Source of the DNA: Lysobacter sp.
GTDB taxonomy: Bacteria; Pseudomonadota; Gammaproteobacteria; Xanthomonadales; Xanthomonadaceae
Direction of reading: 5' to 3'
Length of the DNA stretch: 64,000 bases
NCBI GenBank assembly: GCA_008015835.1
Contig: SSGH01000007.1
Coordinates: 124,001 to 188,000 of the forward strand
Below, piece by piece: positions 1 through 7,774 of this stretch. The notes beneath the pieces are model-generated. The model did not search any database and had not been told where the DNA came from. It saw only the letters and a program-made list of their open reading frames with translations. The stretch's first letter is position 1. Every line of letters starts with the position of its first letter. Both the position numbers and the translations under genes were made by a program.

Positions 1-1
1 A

Positions 2-253
2 CTGGTGCCGGGCACGCAGGTGACCGCGATCGAACGCTGCTCCGGCCACGACGGGACTTATGGCGTGAAAAAAGCCACCTACGACGCCGCGCGCAAGATC
101 GCCAAACCGGTAGAGAATCGCGTTAAGCAATCGGACGCGCAGCATTTCACCAGCGACTGCGTGATGGCCAGCGCTCATATCGCGCATGGGTTGAACGACG
201 GCACCGCCGCCGAGCATCCGGTGACGTTGCTGCGGAAGGCGTATGGGATATGA
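2..253 (+). CDS. Fe-S oxidoreductase (CCG-type), C-terminal end, truncated by window edge
   Basis: About 83 C-terminal residues of a protein whose start lies left of the window. The stretch ERCSGHDGTYGVK, followed further on by a second Cys in TSDCVMAS, resembles the last cysteine-rich segment of heterodisulfide-reductase/GlpC-like Fe-S oxidoreductases. A DUF3501 gene follows 69 bases downstream; this pairing, often with rubrerythrin, recurs in proteobacteria and supports a role in oxidative-stress or respiratory electron transfer. The specific electron donor and acceptor cannot be read from this fragment. The frame is open to base 2, so the GTG at base 5 is not a real start. Confidence 0.7.
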   Translation: MVPGTQVTAIERCSGHDGTYGVKKATYDAARKIAKPVENRVKQSDAQHFTSDCVMASAHIAHGLNDGTAAEHPVTLLRKAYGI

Positions 254-260
254 GTTCTCC

Positions 261-289
261 GTTATCCCGGGCCGCAGGCTCGGGATGAC
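261..289. repeat. intergenic imperfect hairpin (REP-like)
   Basis: Two 13-base arms starting GTTATCCCGG and ending CGGGATGAC pair with two mismatches, both compatible with G-U pairing in RNA, around a 3-base loop. It lies between the Fe-S oxidoreductase gene and the DUF3501 gene. Similar 'ATCCCG...CGGGAT' palindromes are common intergenic repeats in xanthomonads. It could also attenuate transcription between the two genes. There is no U-tract. Confidence 0.4.
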
Positions 290-322
290 ACCCTATGTTT
301 CGATCGATCCACGGATTTCGCC

Positions 323-904
323 ATGCCGCCATTGAAACGTTCCGACCTCTACACCCTCGAAACCTACGCCGTCGAACGCGACGCGTTTCGAGCGCGCGTG
401 CTCGCGCACAAAAAGAGGCGCAAGCTGCATCTCGGGCCGCATATCACCCTGCTGTTCGAGGATCGGCTGACGATCCAGTATCAAATTCAGGAGATGCTGC
501 GCATCGAGCGCATCTTCGAGCCCGACGCGATCCAGGACGAACTCGACGCCTACAACCCGCTGATCCCGAGCGGTCGCGATCTGAGGGCGACGATGCTGGT
601 GGAATATCCGGACATGGAGGAACGCGCGCGGGAATTGGCGCGCCTGGGCGGCATCGAACATCGCGTCCGCATCGAGATCGAAGGGCATGGGCGTGCCACG
701 ACCTTCGCCGACGAGGACATGCCGCGCAGCGCCGACGACAAGACCGCGGCCGTGCATTTTCTGCGCTTCGCGTTCGAACCCGCGCAGATCGACGCGCTGC
801 GCGCGGGCGCGAGCTTGGCGGTCGCGATCGACGATCCGCGGATGCCGCTGCGCGTCGAACCCGATGCGGACACGCGCCGCGCGCTGTTGGACGACTTCGC
901 TTGA
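323..904 (+). CDS. DUF3501 family protein
   Basis: A 193-residue soluble protein without signal peptide or membrane segment. It begins MPPLKRSDLYTLETYAVERD and contains a conserved-looking RKLHLGPHITLLFEDRLT block and an EELR-type acidic helix, the pattern of the DUF3501 family. Family members are encoded beside rubrerythrin and CCG-type Fe-S oxidoreductase genes, as here, so a role linked to that redox module is likely, although no reaction has been established. The ATG at 323 gives the usual family length. Its TGA stop overlaps a possible TTG start of a small membrane protein by four bases (TTGA), suggesting coupled translation. Confidence 0.85.
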   Translation: MPPLKRSDLYTLETYAVERDAFRARVLAHKKRRKLHLGPHITLLFEDRLTIQYQIQEMLRIERIFEPDAIQDELDAYNPLIPSGRDLRATMLVEYPDMEERARELARLGGIEHRVRIEIEGHGRATTFADEDMPRSADDKTAAVHFLRFAFEPAQIDALRAGASLAVAIDDPRMPLRVEPDADTRRALLDDFA

Positions 905-1083
905 GCGCGGCGCGCATCGACGCGAACCGTCGTCGACGCCGTTCGATTCTCGCTCTGTTCGCCGCCCTCTTCGCCGCGGCGGCCGGCTATGTCGGCGGTT
1001 ACGTCGCATACCGACAATCGCACGTCGAACGCTGGGCGAAGGACGGCGAACCGTACGTGATCTTCGATTCGATGGGCGCTTGA
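901..1083 (+). CDS. small membrane protein, function unknown
   Basis: A 60-residue protein read from a TTG that overlaps the DUF3501 stop codon (TTGA). It has a basic N-terminus with a run of five arginines, then one strongly hydrophobic segment (about residues 16-36, rich in Ala/Leu/Phe and ending in GYVGGYV), then a short polar tail ending FDSMGA. That topology fits a single-pass inner-membrane protein with its N-terminus in the cytoplasm. No family is recognised. The evidence for translation is the coupled overlap and sensible topology only, and a short open frame like this can arise by chance in GC-rich DNA. Confidence 0.45.
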   Translation: MSAARIDANRRRRRSILALFAALFAAAAGYVGGYVAYRQSHVERWAKDGEPYVIFDSMGA

Positions 1084-1202
1084 TGCCTTTCGCCCGCTTA
1101 GCCGCCTCGACGAAGCGCTGACCGGCACCGGCGCGCATATCGGGCCGCATCGCTGACGCGCGCGGCGCTACACTAACCCCGGCTTTCGCATCGGGTTCGC
1201 GT

Positions 1203-1877
1203 ATGTTGCGCTGGATCGTCGTGGTTCTGCTTCTGCTGGTGGGCGCCTCGTTCTACGTCTCGCACCGCCGCGGCGCGTCCAGCCCGGGCGCCGTCGCGAC
1301 GACCGGCGTCGCCGGCGCCTCGGTCGCGACGCCGACCTTACTCGCCAGCGGTTGCGCGCCGCCGACCGAATTGGCTTTCGGCGACGGCCCTGTGCAGAGC
1401 GCCGCGCCGAGCGATCTGGCGCCGTTCCGGCACGCGGACGCGACGCTCAAAGCCTTGGCCGGGTTCAGCGTCGATGCGCGCGTGCTGTCGTCGAAAACCT
1501 ACGGCAGCGATCGCGAAGCGCGCTATGCGCCGATCGATTTGGCGCTGGGCTGGGGCCGCATGCGCGAAGACGCGGTGCTGTCGCAATTGGATATTTCGCA
1601 GTCCGGGCGTTGGTATCAATACCGCTGGTCGAATCAACCGCCGATCCCGCAGGACGAAATCGTCCGCAGCAGCGCGAACATGCACATGATCCCGTCGAAC
1701 GAGACGGTCGCGAACGCGCTGGAGGACATCGACGACGACGACCGCGTGCGCATCGACGGGTGGTTGGTGCAGGTGGAAGCGCAGGACGGCTGGCGTTGGC
1801 GCAGTTCGACCACGCGCGAGGACCAGGGCGACGGCGCCTGCGAAGTCGTCTACGTCTGCGCCGTGTCGAAGCGCTGA
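1203..1877 (+). CDS. conserved membrane-anchored protein, function unknown
   Basis: A 224-residue protein with an N-terminal hydrophobic segment (residues 3-20), likely a signal anchor, then an Ala/Thr/Gly-rich linker and a globular domain exported to the periplasm. The domain contains LALGWGRMRED, DISQSGRWYQYRW and MHMIPSNETV, a pattern met in uncharacterised proteins of many proteobacteria, often of phage-like or environmental origin. Four Cys residues lie outside the anchor (in SGCAPP, ACEV and VYVCAV). The ATG at 1203 places the hydrophobic stretch exactly at the N-terminus. It is convergent with msrA, with only 22 bases between the stops and no visible terminator. Confidence 0.7.
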   Translation: MLRWIVVVLLLLVGASFYVSHRRGASSPGAVATTGVAGASVATPTLLASGCAPPTELAFGDGPVQSAAPSDLAPFRHADATLKALAGFSVDARVLSSKTYGSDREARYAPIDLALGWGRMREDAVLSQLDISQSGRWYQYRWSNQPPIPQDEIVRSSANMHMIPSNETVANALEDIDDDDRVRIDGWLVQVEAQDGWRWRSSTTREDQGDGACEVVYVCAVSKR

Positions 1878-1899
1878 TGCGGGCGAGGCGCGACGGCCC

Positions 1900-2571
1900 T
1901 TAAGCCCGCGTCGCGAATGCGCCGACCGGACAGCTCACGCCCGTGCCGCCGAGCCCGCAATAGCCGTCGGGGTGTTTCGACAGGTACTGCTGATGCTCGC
2001 TCTCCGCGTAGTAGAACGGCGGCGCCGGGTGACGGATCTCGGTGGTGATCTCGCCGAAACCCGACGCGCGCAGCCGTGCTTGGAACGCATCGCGCGAGGC
2101 GACGGCGGCGGCGTATTGCGCTTCGGTCTCGCAGTGGATCGCCGACCGATATTGCGTGCCGGTATCGTTGCCTTGTCGCATCCCCTGCGTGGGGTCGTGG
2201 CGCTCCCAGAACGTTCGCAGCAAATCGTCGAACGCGATCTGCGCGGGGTCGTAGACCACCAGCACCGCTTCGGTGTGGCCGGTTTCGCCGCTGCACACTT
2301 CGACGTACGTCGGGTTCGGCGTAAAGCCGCCGGCGTACCCCACCGCGGTGGTGAACACGCCCGGCAACGACCAGAACGCGCGCTCCGCGCCCCAGAAACA
2401 GCCCATCGCGAACGCCGCCCGCGACAAGCCGGGGAACGCGTCGCGCAGCGGGCGGCCGTGCACGTGGTGCGCATTGCGTAGCGGCATTTCGGTCGCGCGG
2501 CCGGGCAGCGCGCGCTCCGGCGTCGGCATGCGTTGTTTGTAGGCGCCGATTCCGAGCAGTCGATCGAACAT
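1900..2571 (-). CDS. msrA: peptide methionine (S)-S-oxide reductase MsrA
   Basis: MsrA reduces the S-epimer of methionine sulfoxide in proteins and free methionine, with electrons from thioredoxin, and repairs oxidative damage. The catalytic signature GCFWG is at residues 57-61 (nucleophile Cys58). The resolving cysteines lie in the C-terminal [12 protein letters not shown] segment, and the substrate-pocket motif Y(A)GG is present. The 223-residue length and N-terminal extension match the long, E. coli-like form. I chose the ATG at 2571 because a strong GGAGGA ribosome site lies just upstream; the longer in-frame start at 2625 has no such site and adds residues foreign to the family. Confidence 0.95.
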   Translation of the reverse strand: MFDRLLGIGAYKQRMPTPERALPGRATEMPLRNAHHVHGRPLRDAFPGLSRAAFAMGCFWGAERAFWSLPGVFTTAVGYAGGFTPNPTYVEVCSGETGHTEAVLVVYDPAQIAFDDLLRTFWERHDPTQGMRQGNDTGTQYRSAIHCETEAQYAAAVASRDAFQARLRASGFGEITTEIRHPAPPFYYAESEHQQYLSKHPDGYCGLGGTGVSCPVGAFATRA

Positions 2572-2727
2572 CCGTTGAGTCCTCCGAGGATGCGAGGGGA
2601 ATATGGGCGCAACGACGCGGATCAAGGACGACGCGAACGTAACATCTGCGGCGAGCGCCGCTGCGCCCGATACGGAGGCGGCCGCGGCGAGATCGGTTGC
2701 TCGGGTGCGCGCGTCCGCGACCCGCGC

Positions 2728-4974
2728 TCAGGTTCCGGCCAGGGTCGATCGCGGTTTGAACACCGCCGGCGCGACCTGCACGCGATTGCGGCCGGCGCGT
2801 TTGGCGGCGTACAGGGCGCGATCCGCGCGCTCCAGCGCGGGCTGCGGCAGCGATTCGGCGTCCAACCGGCTAGCGACGCCGATGCTGACGGTCAGCCGCA
2901 GCGTGCGCTCGTTCCAGCGGAATTCCGAGGCCTCGACCGCCACGCGCAATTCCTCGGCGACCGCGCGCGCCATCTCGGTCGGCCGCCCGGGCAGAATCAC
3001 CACGAATTCCTCGCCGCCGTAGCGGCCGAGGAAATCGTCGACGCTCAGAGTGCCCTTCAGCACCCGCGCCAGTTCGCGCAGGCAAAAATCGCCGCAGGCA
3101 TGGCCGAACATGTCGTTGAAGGTCTTGAAGTGATCGATGTCGACGAACAGCACCGACAGCGGCTGCTGGTTGCGATGCGAATGCTGGAACGTGCGCGACA
3201 GCGACAAGTCGATGCTGCGGCGGTTCATGCTGCCAGTCAGCGCATCGACTTCGGCGGTGTGGCGCAGCTTCAGCGCGGTCACGGCCTCTTCGACTTGCTG
3301 CACGGTGATGCGCGACAGATCTCGCGCGATCACCAATTCGTCGGGATGGAACGCGGTCGCGCCGGCGCGCTCCAGCACCAACGCGCCCCACGCCGGCGCG
3401 CGGATCGGCATCGACACCGCCGCTTCCATCGCCACCGGCACCGCTTCGCCGGGCTTGGTCACCGGGTACTGCAGATCGATGCTCCCGGACAATTGCTGGC
3501 GCAGCGTTTGCCGCCGGGTCAAATCCTGTTCGGACATGCGATCGAGCGCGGCCGGCGGCCAGGACACCAACACGTCGGCGCCCAGATACCCGCGCGTCAT
3601 CGCCAGCGCCAAACTGGTGGGCACAATGCGATGCAGATGTTCCAGCAGCAGGCGATACGCCGCCGGCTGCACCTCTTCTTCGTCCAAGCCGCGCAGGCTC
3701 ATCTGCAGCGCGGTCAGCAATTCCGAACGCACCGCCTCGCGGTACAGCTTGCGCTCGGACTCTTCGCGCGCGCGCTGCTCACGGTCGCGCTGTTCGCGAT
3801 ATCGGCTGATCCGGCTGATCAACCCGACCGCCAACATCAAGGCGCACAGCACGATCGCGATCTGATACCCGTAGTGCGTCAACAGCGAACTGCGGAGCAT
3901 GCCGACCGCGGTCAATTCGGAGGCGACGGCCGCGGCGACGATGGCCAGCAGCGAGCAAAGCACCGCCCCGATCATCGTCACCCGTCTGCGCCACGCGTCC
4001 AACAACACCGCGAACCCGACCACGCCGCCGGCCAGCCAGAACGCCGGCAACGCCGCCGACGCCACCGGGCTGACGTTCGCGCCCCACGCCAACATCACCC
4101 CGGCGAGCAGCAGCAGCGCGACCGCGCCGATATTGATCCTGCGCGACCAATCCGAGCGCGCCTTCGGCAGATCGGCGTAGCGCAGCAGGATGCGCAGCGC
4201 GGCAGCTTCGAAGATCAGCGACATCGCGCCGAAACCGCCGCTGCCGAATCCGGCGAAGACGCCCAGTTTGTCGAGTTGATACATGTGCCCGTTCAGCGCG
4301 GCGATCTGCAGCAAGCCGACCACGCAGAAACCGAAGAACGACAGAAACGTCATATCGCGCGAGGCGAAATACAGCGCGAGCGACAGCAGCGCGAGCGTGA
4401 TCAGACTCGCGTAGGCGACGATCACGATCATGGTCGCGCGCTGCACGTATTCCATCGCGACCGCTTCGGACACGATCTCGGGCGCCAGCGCCGACTTGCG
4501 CATCGCCGCCGCTTCCAGCCGAAGCGCGATCTCGCCTTCCCAGGCGCCCGGCAGGCGCACCAGATACCCCACGGGCAGGATGCCGTCCTCGGCGCTCGGC
4601 CGCAGAAAACTGCGATCGCTGGAGCGCCAATATTCGCCTGCGGACAACCGCAGATTCTCCAAGGGCACGCGACGCATCCAGATCACCCAATGCGAGGACT
4701 CGCCATCGGCGCGCGGCAACACGAAGCGCAGATCGGCCTGCGAGACGCGGCCGTCGCCTTTGAGCAGCAGGGATTGACCGTCGCGCGCGACCTCGGGCGC
4801 TTGGCCGGTCGCGTCGGCGACGGCAGTGAGCGTCAACGGAACAGACGCCCGAGCGGCACGCTCCGGCACCGCCGAGAAAAATAAGTAGAGAAGCAACAAC
4901 GGCAGCAATGCGATGCCGCCGATGGCGAACCAGTGCCGCTCGAGGATGCCCTGACCGGCCGCTCGTTTCTTCAT
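2728..4974 (-). CDS. diguanylate cyclase with 7TM-DISM sensor and GGDEF domain
   Basis: A 748-residue inner-membrane signalling protein. In order it has an N-terminal membrane segment (about 15-34), a periplasmic beta-rich sensor domain, a seven-helix membrane block (about 185-385) of the 7TM-DISM type, a cytoplasmic linker with a GAF-like region, and a C-terminal GGDEF domain (about 575-740). The active-site motif is GGEEF near residue 650, so synthesis of cyclic di-GMP from two GTP is expected. The inhibitory RxxD site five residues before the motif reads SVDD, so product inhibition through the canonical I-site is probably absent. The start at 4974 was preferred over 5022 because MKKR precedes the first hydrophobic helix. 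Confidence 0.9.
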   Translation of the reverse strand: MKKRAAGQGILERHWFAIGGIALLPLLLLYLFFSAVPERAARASVPLTLTAVADATGQAPEVARDGQSLLLKGDGRVSQADLRFVLPRADGESSHWVIWMRRVPLENLRLSAGEYWRSSDRSFLRPSAEDGILPVGYLVRLPGAWEGEIALRLEAAAMRKSALAPEIVSEAVAMEYVQRATMIVIVAYASLITLALLSLALYFASRDMTFLSFFGFCVVGLLQIAALNGHMYQLDKLGVFAGFGSGGFGAMSLIFEAAALRILLRYADLPKARSDWSRRINIGAVALLLLAGVMLAWGANVSPVASAALPAFWLAGGVVGFAVLLDAWRRRVTMIGAVLCSLLAIVAAAVASELTAVGMLRSSLLTHYGYQIAIVLCALMLAVGLISRISRYREQRDREQRAREESERKLYREAVRSELLTALQMSLRGLDEEEVQPAAYRLLLEHLHRIVPTSLALAMTRGYLGADVLVSWPPAALDRMSEQDLTRRQTLRQQLSGSIDLQYPVTKPGEAVPVAMEAAVSMPIRAPAWGALVLERAGATAFHPDELVIARDLSRITVQQVEEAVTALKLRHTAEVDALTGSMNRRSIDLSLSRTFQHSHRNQQPLSVLFVDIDHFKTFNDMFGHACGDFCLRELARVLKGTLSVDDFLGRYGGEEFVVILPGRPTEMARAVAEELRVAVEASEFRWNERTLRLTVSIGVASRLDAESLPQPALERADRALYAAKRAGRNRVQVAPAVFKPRSTLAGT

Positions 4975-5261
4975 CGGCTCAACCCAGCCGTCGGCCACGA
5001 ACGCACCCGCGAGCACGCCCACGAAAACGCCCCGGGCGGCGCACGGCCGCCCGGCACCGCCCGCTTGGCACGGTCGTCATGCGCATCGATTCGTGGACCC
5101 CGTTGTCGTCGCAATGGCGTGTCCCCCCTGAACACCCCCGCTGGCCGAGCGATTTTCGGCCCGACCGTAGCGCGTCACAGTATCACCACACTCTGCGCCG
5201 TCGTACCCCCGCCGCCCGCTCCGGCTCGGCTAAACTGACGGTTTTCACGACAATCGTCACA

Positions 5262-7019
5262 ATGACCTCCGATTCTTCGATGGATGGGGCCGCCGCCGAA
5301 AGCGCCCCGGAACGCCGCCAGGACTTCATCCGCCAGATCGTCCGCGAGGACCTCGCCAGCGGCAAACACGCCCAAATCCGGACCCGGTTCCCGCCCGAAC
5401 CGAACGGCTATTTGCACCTGGGCCATACCCGCGCCATCTGGACGGACTTCGGAATCGCGCAAGAGTTCGGCGGCCGCTGCAACCTGCGCCTGGACGACAC
5501 CAACCCGGCGAAGGAAGACCCCGAATACGTCCGCGCCATTCAGGACGACGTACGCTGGCTGGGCTACGACTGGGCCGACCTGCGCCACGCCTCGGACTAT
5601 TTCGAAGTGTTCTACCTCGCCGCCGAAAAGCTCATCCGCCAGGGCGACGCCTTCGTCTGCGACCTCAGCGCCGAGGACGTGCGCGCCTATCGCGGCTCGC
5701 TGACCGAGCCCGGCCGTCCCTCGCCGTTCCGCGATCGCAGCGTGGCGGAGAACCTCGACCTGTTCCGGCGCATGCGCGCGGGCGAGTTTCCGGACGGCGC
5801 GCGCACCCTGCGCGCGAAGATCGACATGAGCAGCGGCAACATCAATCTGCGCGACCCGGCGCTGTACCGGATCAAGCACGTCGAGCATCAGAACACCGGC
5901 GATGCGTGGCCGATCTACCCGATGTACGACTACGCGCATTCGCTGAGCGACGCGGTGGAAGGCATCACCCATTCGCTGTGTACGCTGGAGTTCGAGGACC
6001 ATCGCCCGCTGTACGACTGGTGCGTGGAAAAGGTCGATTTGGCGCATCATCCCGAACTGCTCAAGCCGCTGACCGACCGCGGCCTGCCGTTCGAAGCCGG
6101 CAAACCGCGTCAGATCGAATTCTCGCGGCTCAACCTGAATTACACGGTGATGAGCAAACGCAAGCTGATGACCCTGGTCGAGGAGGGCCTGGTCGACGGC
6201 TGGGGCGACCCGCGCATGCCGACGCTGCAGGGCATCCGCCGCCGCGGCTACACGCCGGACGCGCTGAAGCTGTTCGTCGCGCGCCTGGGCCTGTCGAAGC
6301 AGAATTCGCTGATCGATTTTTCGGTGCTGGAGAACACGCTGCGCGAGGACTTGGACAGCCGCGCAGCGCGCCGCATGGCGGTCATCGAGCCGCTGAAATT
6401 CGTGTTGACCAATCTGCCGGACGATCACGACGAAACCCTGACGTTCTCCAATCACCCGAAAGACGAATCCTTCGGGCAGCGCAGCGTGCCGTTCTCGCGC
6501 GAGCTGTGGATCGAACGCGAAGATTTCGCCGAAGTGCCGCCGAAAGGCTGGAAACGGCTGATTCCCGGCGGCGAAGTGCGCCTGCGCGGCGCGGGGATCG
6601 CGAAGTGCGAAGAGGTGGTGAAGAACGAGGCCGGCGAGATCGTCGAATTGCGCGGCACGCTCGACCTCGAGTCGCGTCCCGGCATGCCCGGCGCGGATCG
6701 CAAGATCAAGGGCACGATCCATTGGGTGAGCGCGCGGCATGCGGTCGCCGCGGAATTCCGCCTGTACGATCGTTTGTTCACCGTGCCGAACCCGGATACC
6801 GACGAAGACGGCAAGAGCTATCGCGACTATCTCAATCCCGAATCGCGCCGCAGCGTGCGCGGCTACGTGGAGCCCGAAGCCGCGAACGCGCCGCCGGAGC
6901 GTAGTTTCCAATTCGAACGCATCGGCTATTTCGTCGCCGACCGCTTCGACCACACGAGCGCGACGCCGGTGTTCAATCGCAGCGTCACGCTGCGCGACAC
7001 TTGGGCCAACGCCGTCTAA
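5262..7019 (+). CDS. glnS: glutaminyl-tRNA synthetase
   Basis: GlnRS charges tRNA-Gln with glutamine in the cytoplasm. This is a 585-residue class I synthetase. Its HIGH-type motif HLGH is at residues 52-55 within FPPEPNGYLHLGH, and its KMSKS-type loop MSKRK is at 297-301 in YTVMSKRKL. The C-terminal anticodon-binding beta-barrels follow. The body matches E. coli GlnRS (554 residues), with an extra N-terminal stretch of about 20 residues. The ATG at 5262 is the first plausible start; the ATG at 5280 would also work. The upstream in-frame extension to 4908 overlaps the divergent cyclase gene and is not credible. No T-box or terminator is visible. Confidence 0.97.
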   Translation: MTSDSSMDGAAAESAPERRQDFIRQIVREDLASGKHAQIRTRFPPEPNGYLHLGHTRAIWTDFGIAQEFGGRCNLRLDDTNPAKEDPEYVRAIQDDVRWLGYDWADLRHASDYFEVFYLAAEKLIRQGDAFVCDLSAEDVRAYRGSLTEPGRPSPFRDRSVAENLDLFRRMRAGEFPDGARTLRAKIDMSSGNINLRDPALYRIKHVEHQNTGDAWPIYPMYDYAHSLSDAVEGITHSLCTLEFEDHRPLYDWCVEKVDLAHHPELLKPLTDRGLPFEAGKPRQIEFSRLNLNYTVMSKRKLMTLVEEGLVDGWGDPRMPTLQGIRRRGYTPDALKLFVARLGLSKQNSLIDFSVLENTLREDLDSRAARRMAVIEPLKFVLTNLPDDHDETLTFSNHPKDESFGQRSVPFSRELWIEREDFAEVPPKGWKRLIPGGEVRLRGAGIAKCEEVVKNEAGEIVELRGTLDLESRPGMPGADRKIKGTIHWVSARHAVAAEFRLYDRLFTVPNPDTDEDGKSYRDYLNPESRRSVRGYVEPEAANAPPERSFQFERIGYFVADRFDHTSATPVFNRSVTLRDTWANAV

Positions 7020-7048
7020 GCGCTTGTTCACAACGCACGGGAGAACGT

Positions 7049-7564
7049 ATGCGTATCCGATCCGCGATCTTGGTGGGCATGTTGACGGCGGCGCTGCTCG
7101 CGGGCTGCGCCGCTGCGCCGCCCGAGGCCCCCGCACCCGACGCCACGACGAAGACGGAGGCGCCGAGCGCTGCTGCGGTCGCGCCCGCAGCGCCTGCCGC
7201 GCAGCCTCCCGCGCCGGTCGCGCCCGCAGCGCCTGCCGCGCAGCCTCCCGCGCCGGTCGCGTCCGAACCCGCGCCCGCCGCCAAGTCCGAAGACCGCGTC
7301 GCGGACCGCGCGCCGGGCTTCGATCCGAATGCGCCGAACCGCAAGTGCAAGATCGACGCGGATTGCGCGGTGAAAGATGTCGGCAACTGCTGCGGTCGTT
7401 TTCCGATGTGCGTGAACAAAGACGCGAAAACAGACCCCGCCGCCGTGCAAGCGCAGTGCGCGAAAGACGGGATGGCGTCGATCTGCGGCTTCGAAGAGGT
7501 GAGCGCCTGCCAATGCGTGCAGGGGCAGTGCCAGAACCTCGGCGGCGGCGCGGTGGTGATGTGA
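7049..7564 (+). CDS. lipoprotein with Ala/Pro repeat linker and cysteine-rich domain
   Basis: A 171-residue predicted lipoprotein. The N-terminal signal MRIRSAILVGMLTAAL ends in the lipobox LLAGC. Next comes a low-complexity Ala/Pro linker containing two identical 13-residue copies of VAPAAPAAQPPAP, then a C-terminal domain with ten cysteines, including CC and CQC pairs (pattern CKIDADC...NCCGRFPMC...ACQC). The Cys count is even, so a disulfide-stabilised periplasmic or surface domain is likely. No enzyme motif is seen and the function is unknown. It lies 29 bases downstream of glnS and might be cotranscribed. The ATG at 7049 sits directly before the signal peptide. Confidence 0.75.
   Translation: MRIRSAILVGMLTAALLAGCAAAPPEAPAPDATTKTEAPSAAAVAPAAPAAQPPAPVAPAAPAAQPPAPVASEPAPAAKSEDRVADRAPGFDPNAPNRKCKIDADCAVKDVGNCCGRFPMCVNKDAKTDPAAVQAQCAKDGMASICGFEEVSACQCVQGQCQNLGGGAVVM
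7178..7255 (+). repeat. perfect tandem duplication of 39 bp inside the lipoprotein gene
   Basis: Two adjacent identical copies of a 39-base unit (7178-7216 and 7217-7255), each encoding VAPAAPAAQPPAP. Identity at every base, including third positions, indicates a recent duplication. Because 39 is a multiple of three, copy number could change without shifting the frame. Confidence 0.9.
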
Positions 7565-7721
7565 GGCGATGACGTCGCTGCCAGACGCGCGTCGCATCGC
7601 CCCGACGTATCGATCCGCAGCGACCGCGAACCGGACACAACGCGAGCATGGGCGCGAGAGTGACCGCAAAAAACCGGATGATCGGGCCTATCGTTCGGTC
7701 GATTGTCTTCTGCGGCGCATC

Positions 7722-7748
7722 GCAATGGCGGGCTTGAGCCCGCCCTAC
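7722..7748. repeat. single REP element
   Basis: The palindromic unit runs from GCAATGGCGGGC to GCCCGCCCTAC, with a 4-base loop. The same consensus, with compensatory G/A and C/T changes, occurs twice as an inverted pair between etfB and etfA. It lies 27 bases upstream of the rlmM start codon. REP elements of this kind are dispersed by RAYT transposases; no RAYT gene is in this window. Confidence 0.75.
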
Positions 7749-7774
7749 CTCCAACACCCGCGCAACGGAACGAC

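Noticed and set aside
2533-4884. 783-codon open frame on the plus strand opposite the diguanylate cyclase
   Set aside because: Antisense to a gene with intact GGDEF and membrane features; its sequence is Arg/Gln/His-rich without domains. GC-rich codon use opens such frames by chance.
7178-7255. Tandem repeats taken as a possible CRISPR array
   Set aside because: Only two copies, directly adjacent with no spacers, and read in frame as a protein linker.
5175-7757. 860-codon frame opposite glnS
   Set aside because: Shadow of a strongly conserved synthetase gene, with no domain of its own.
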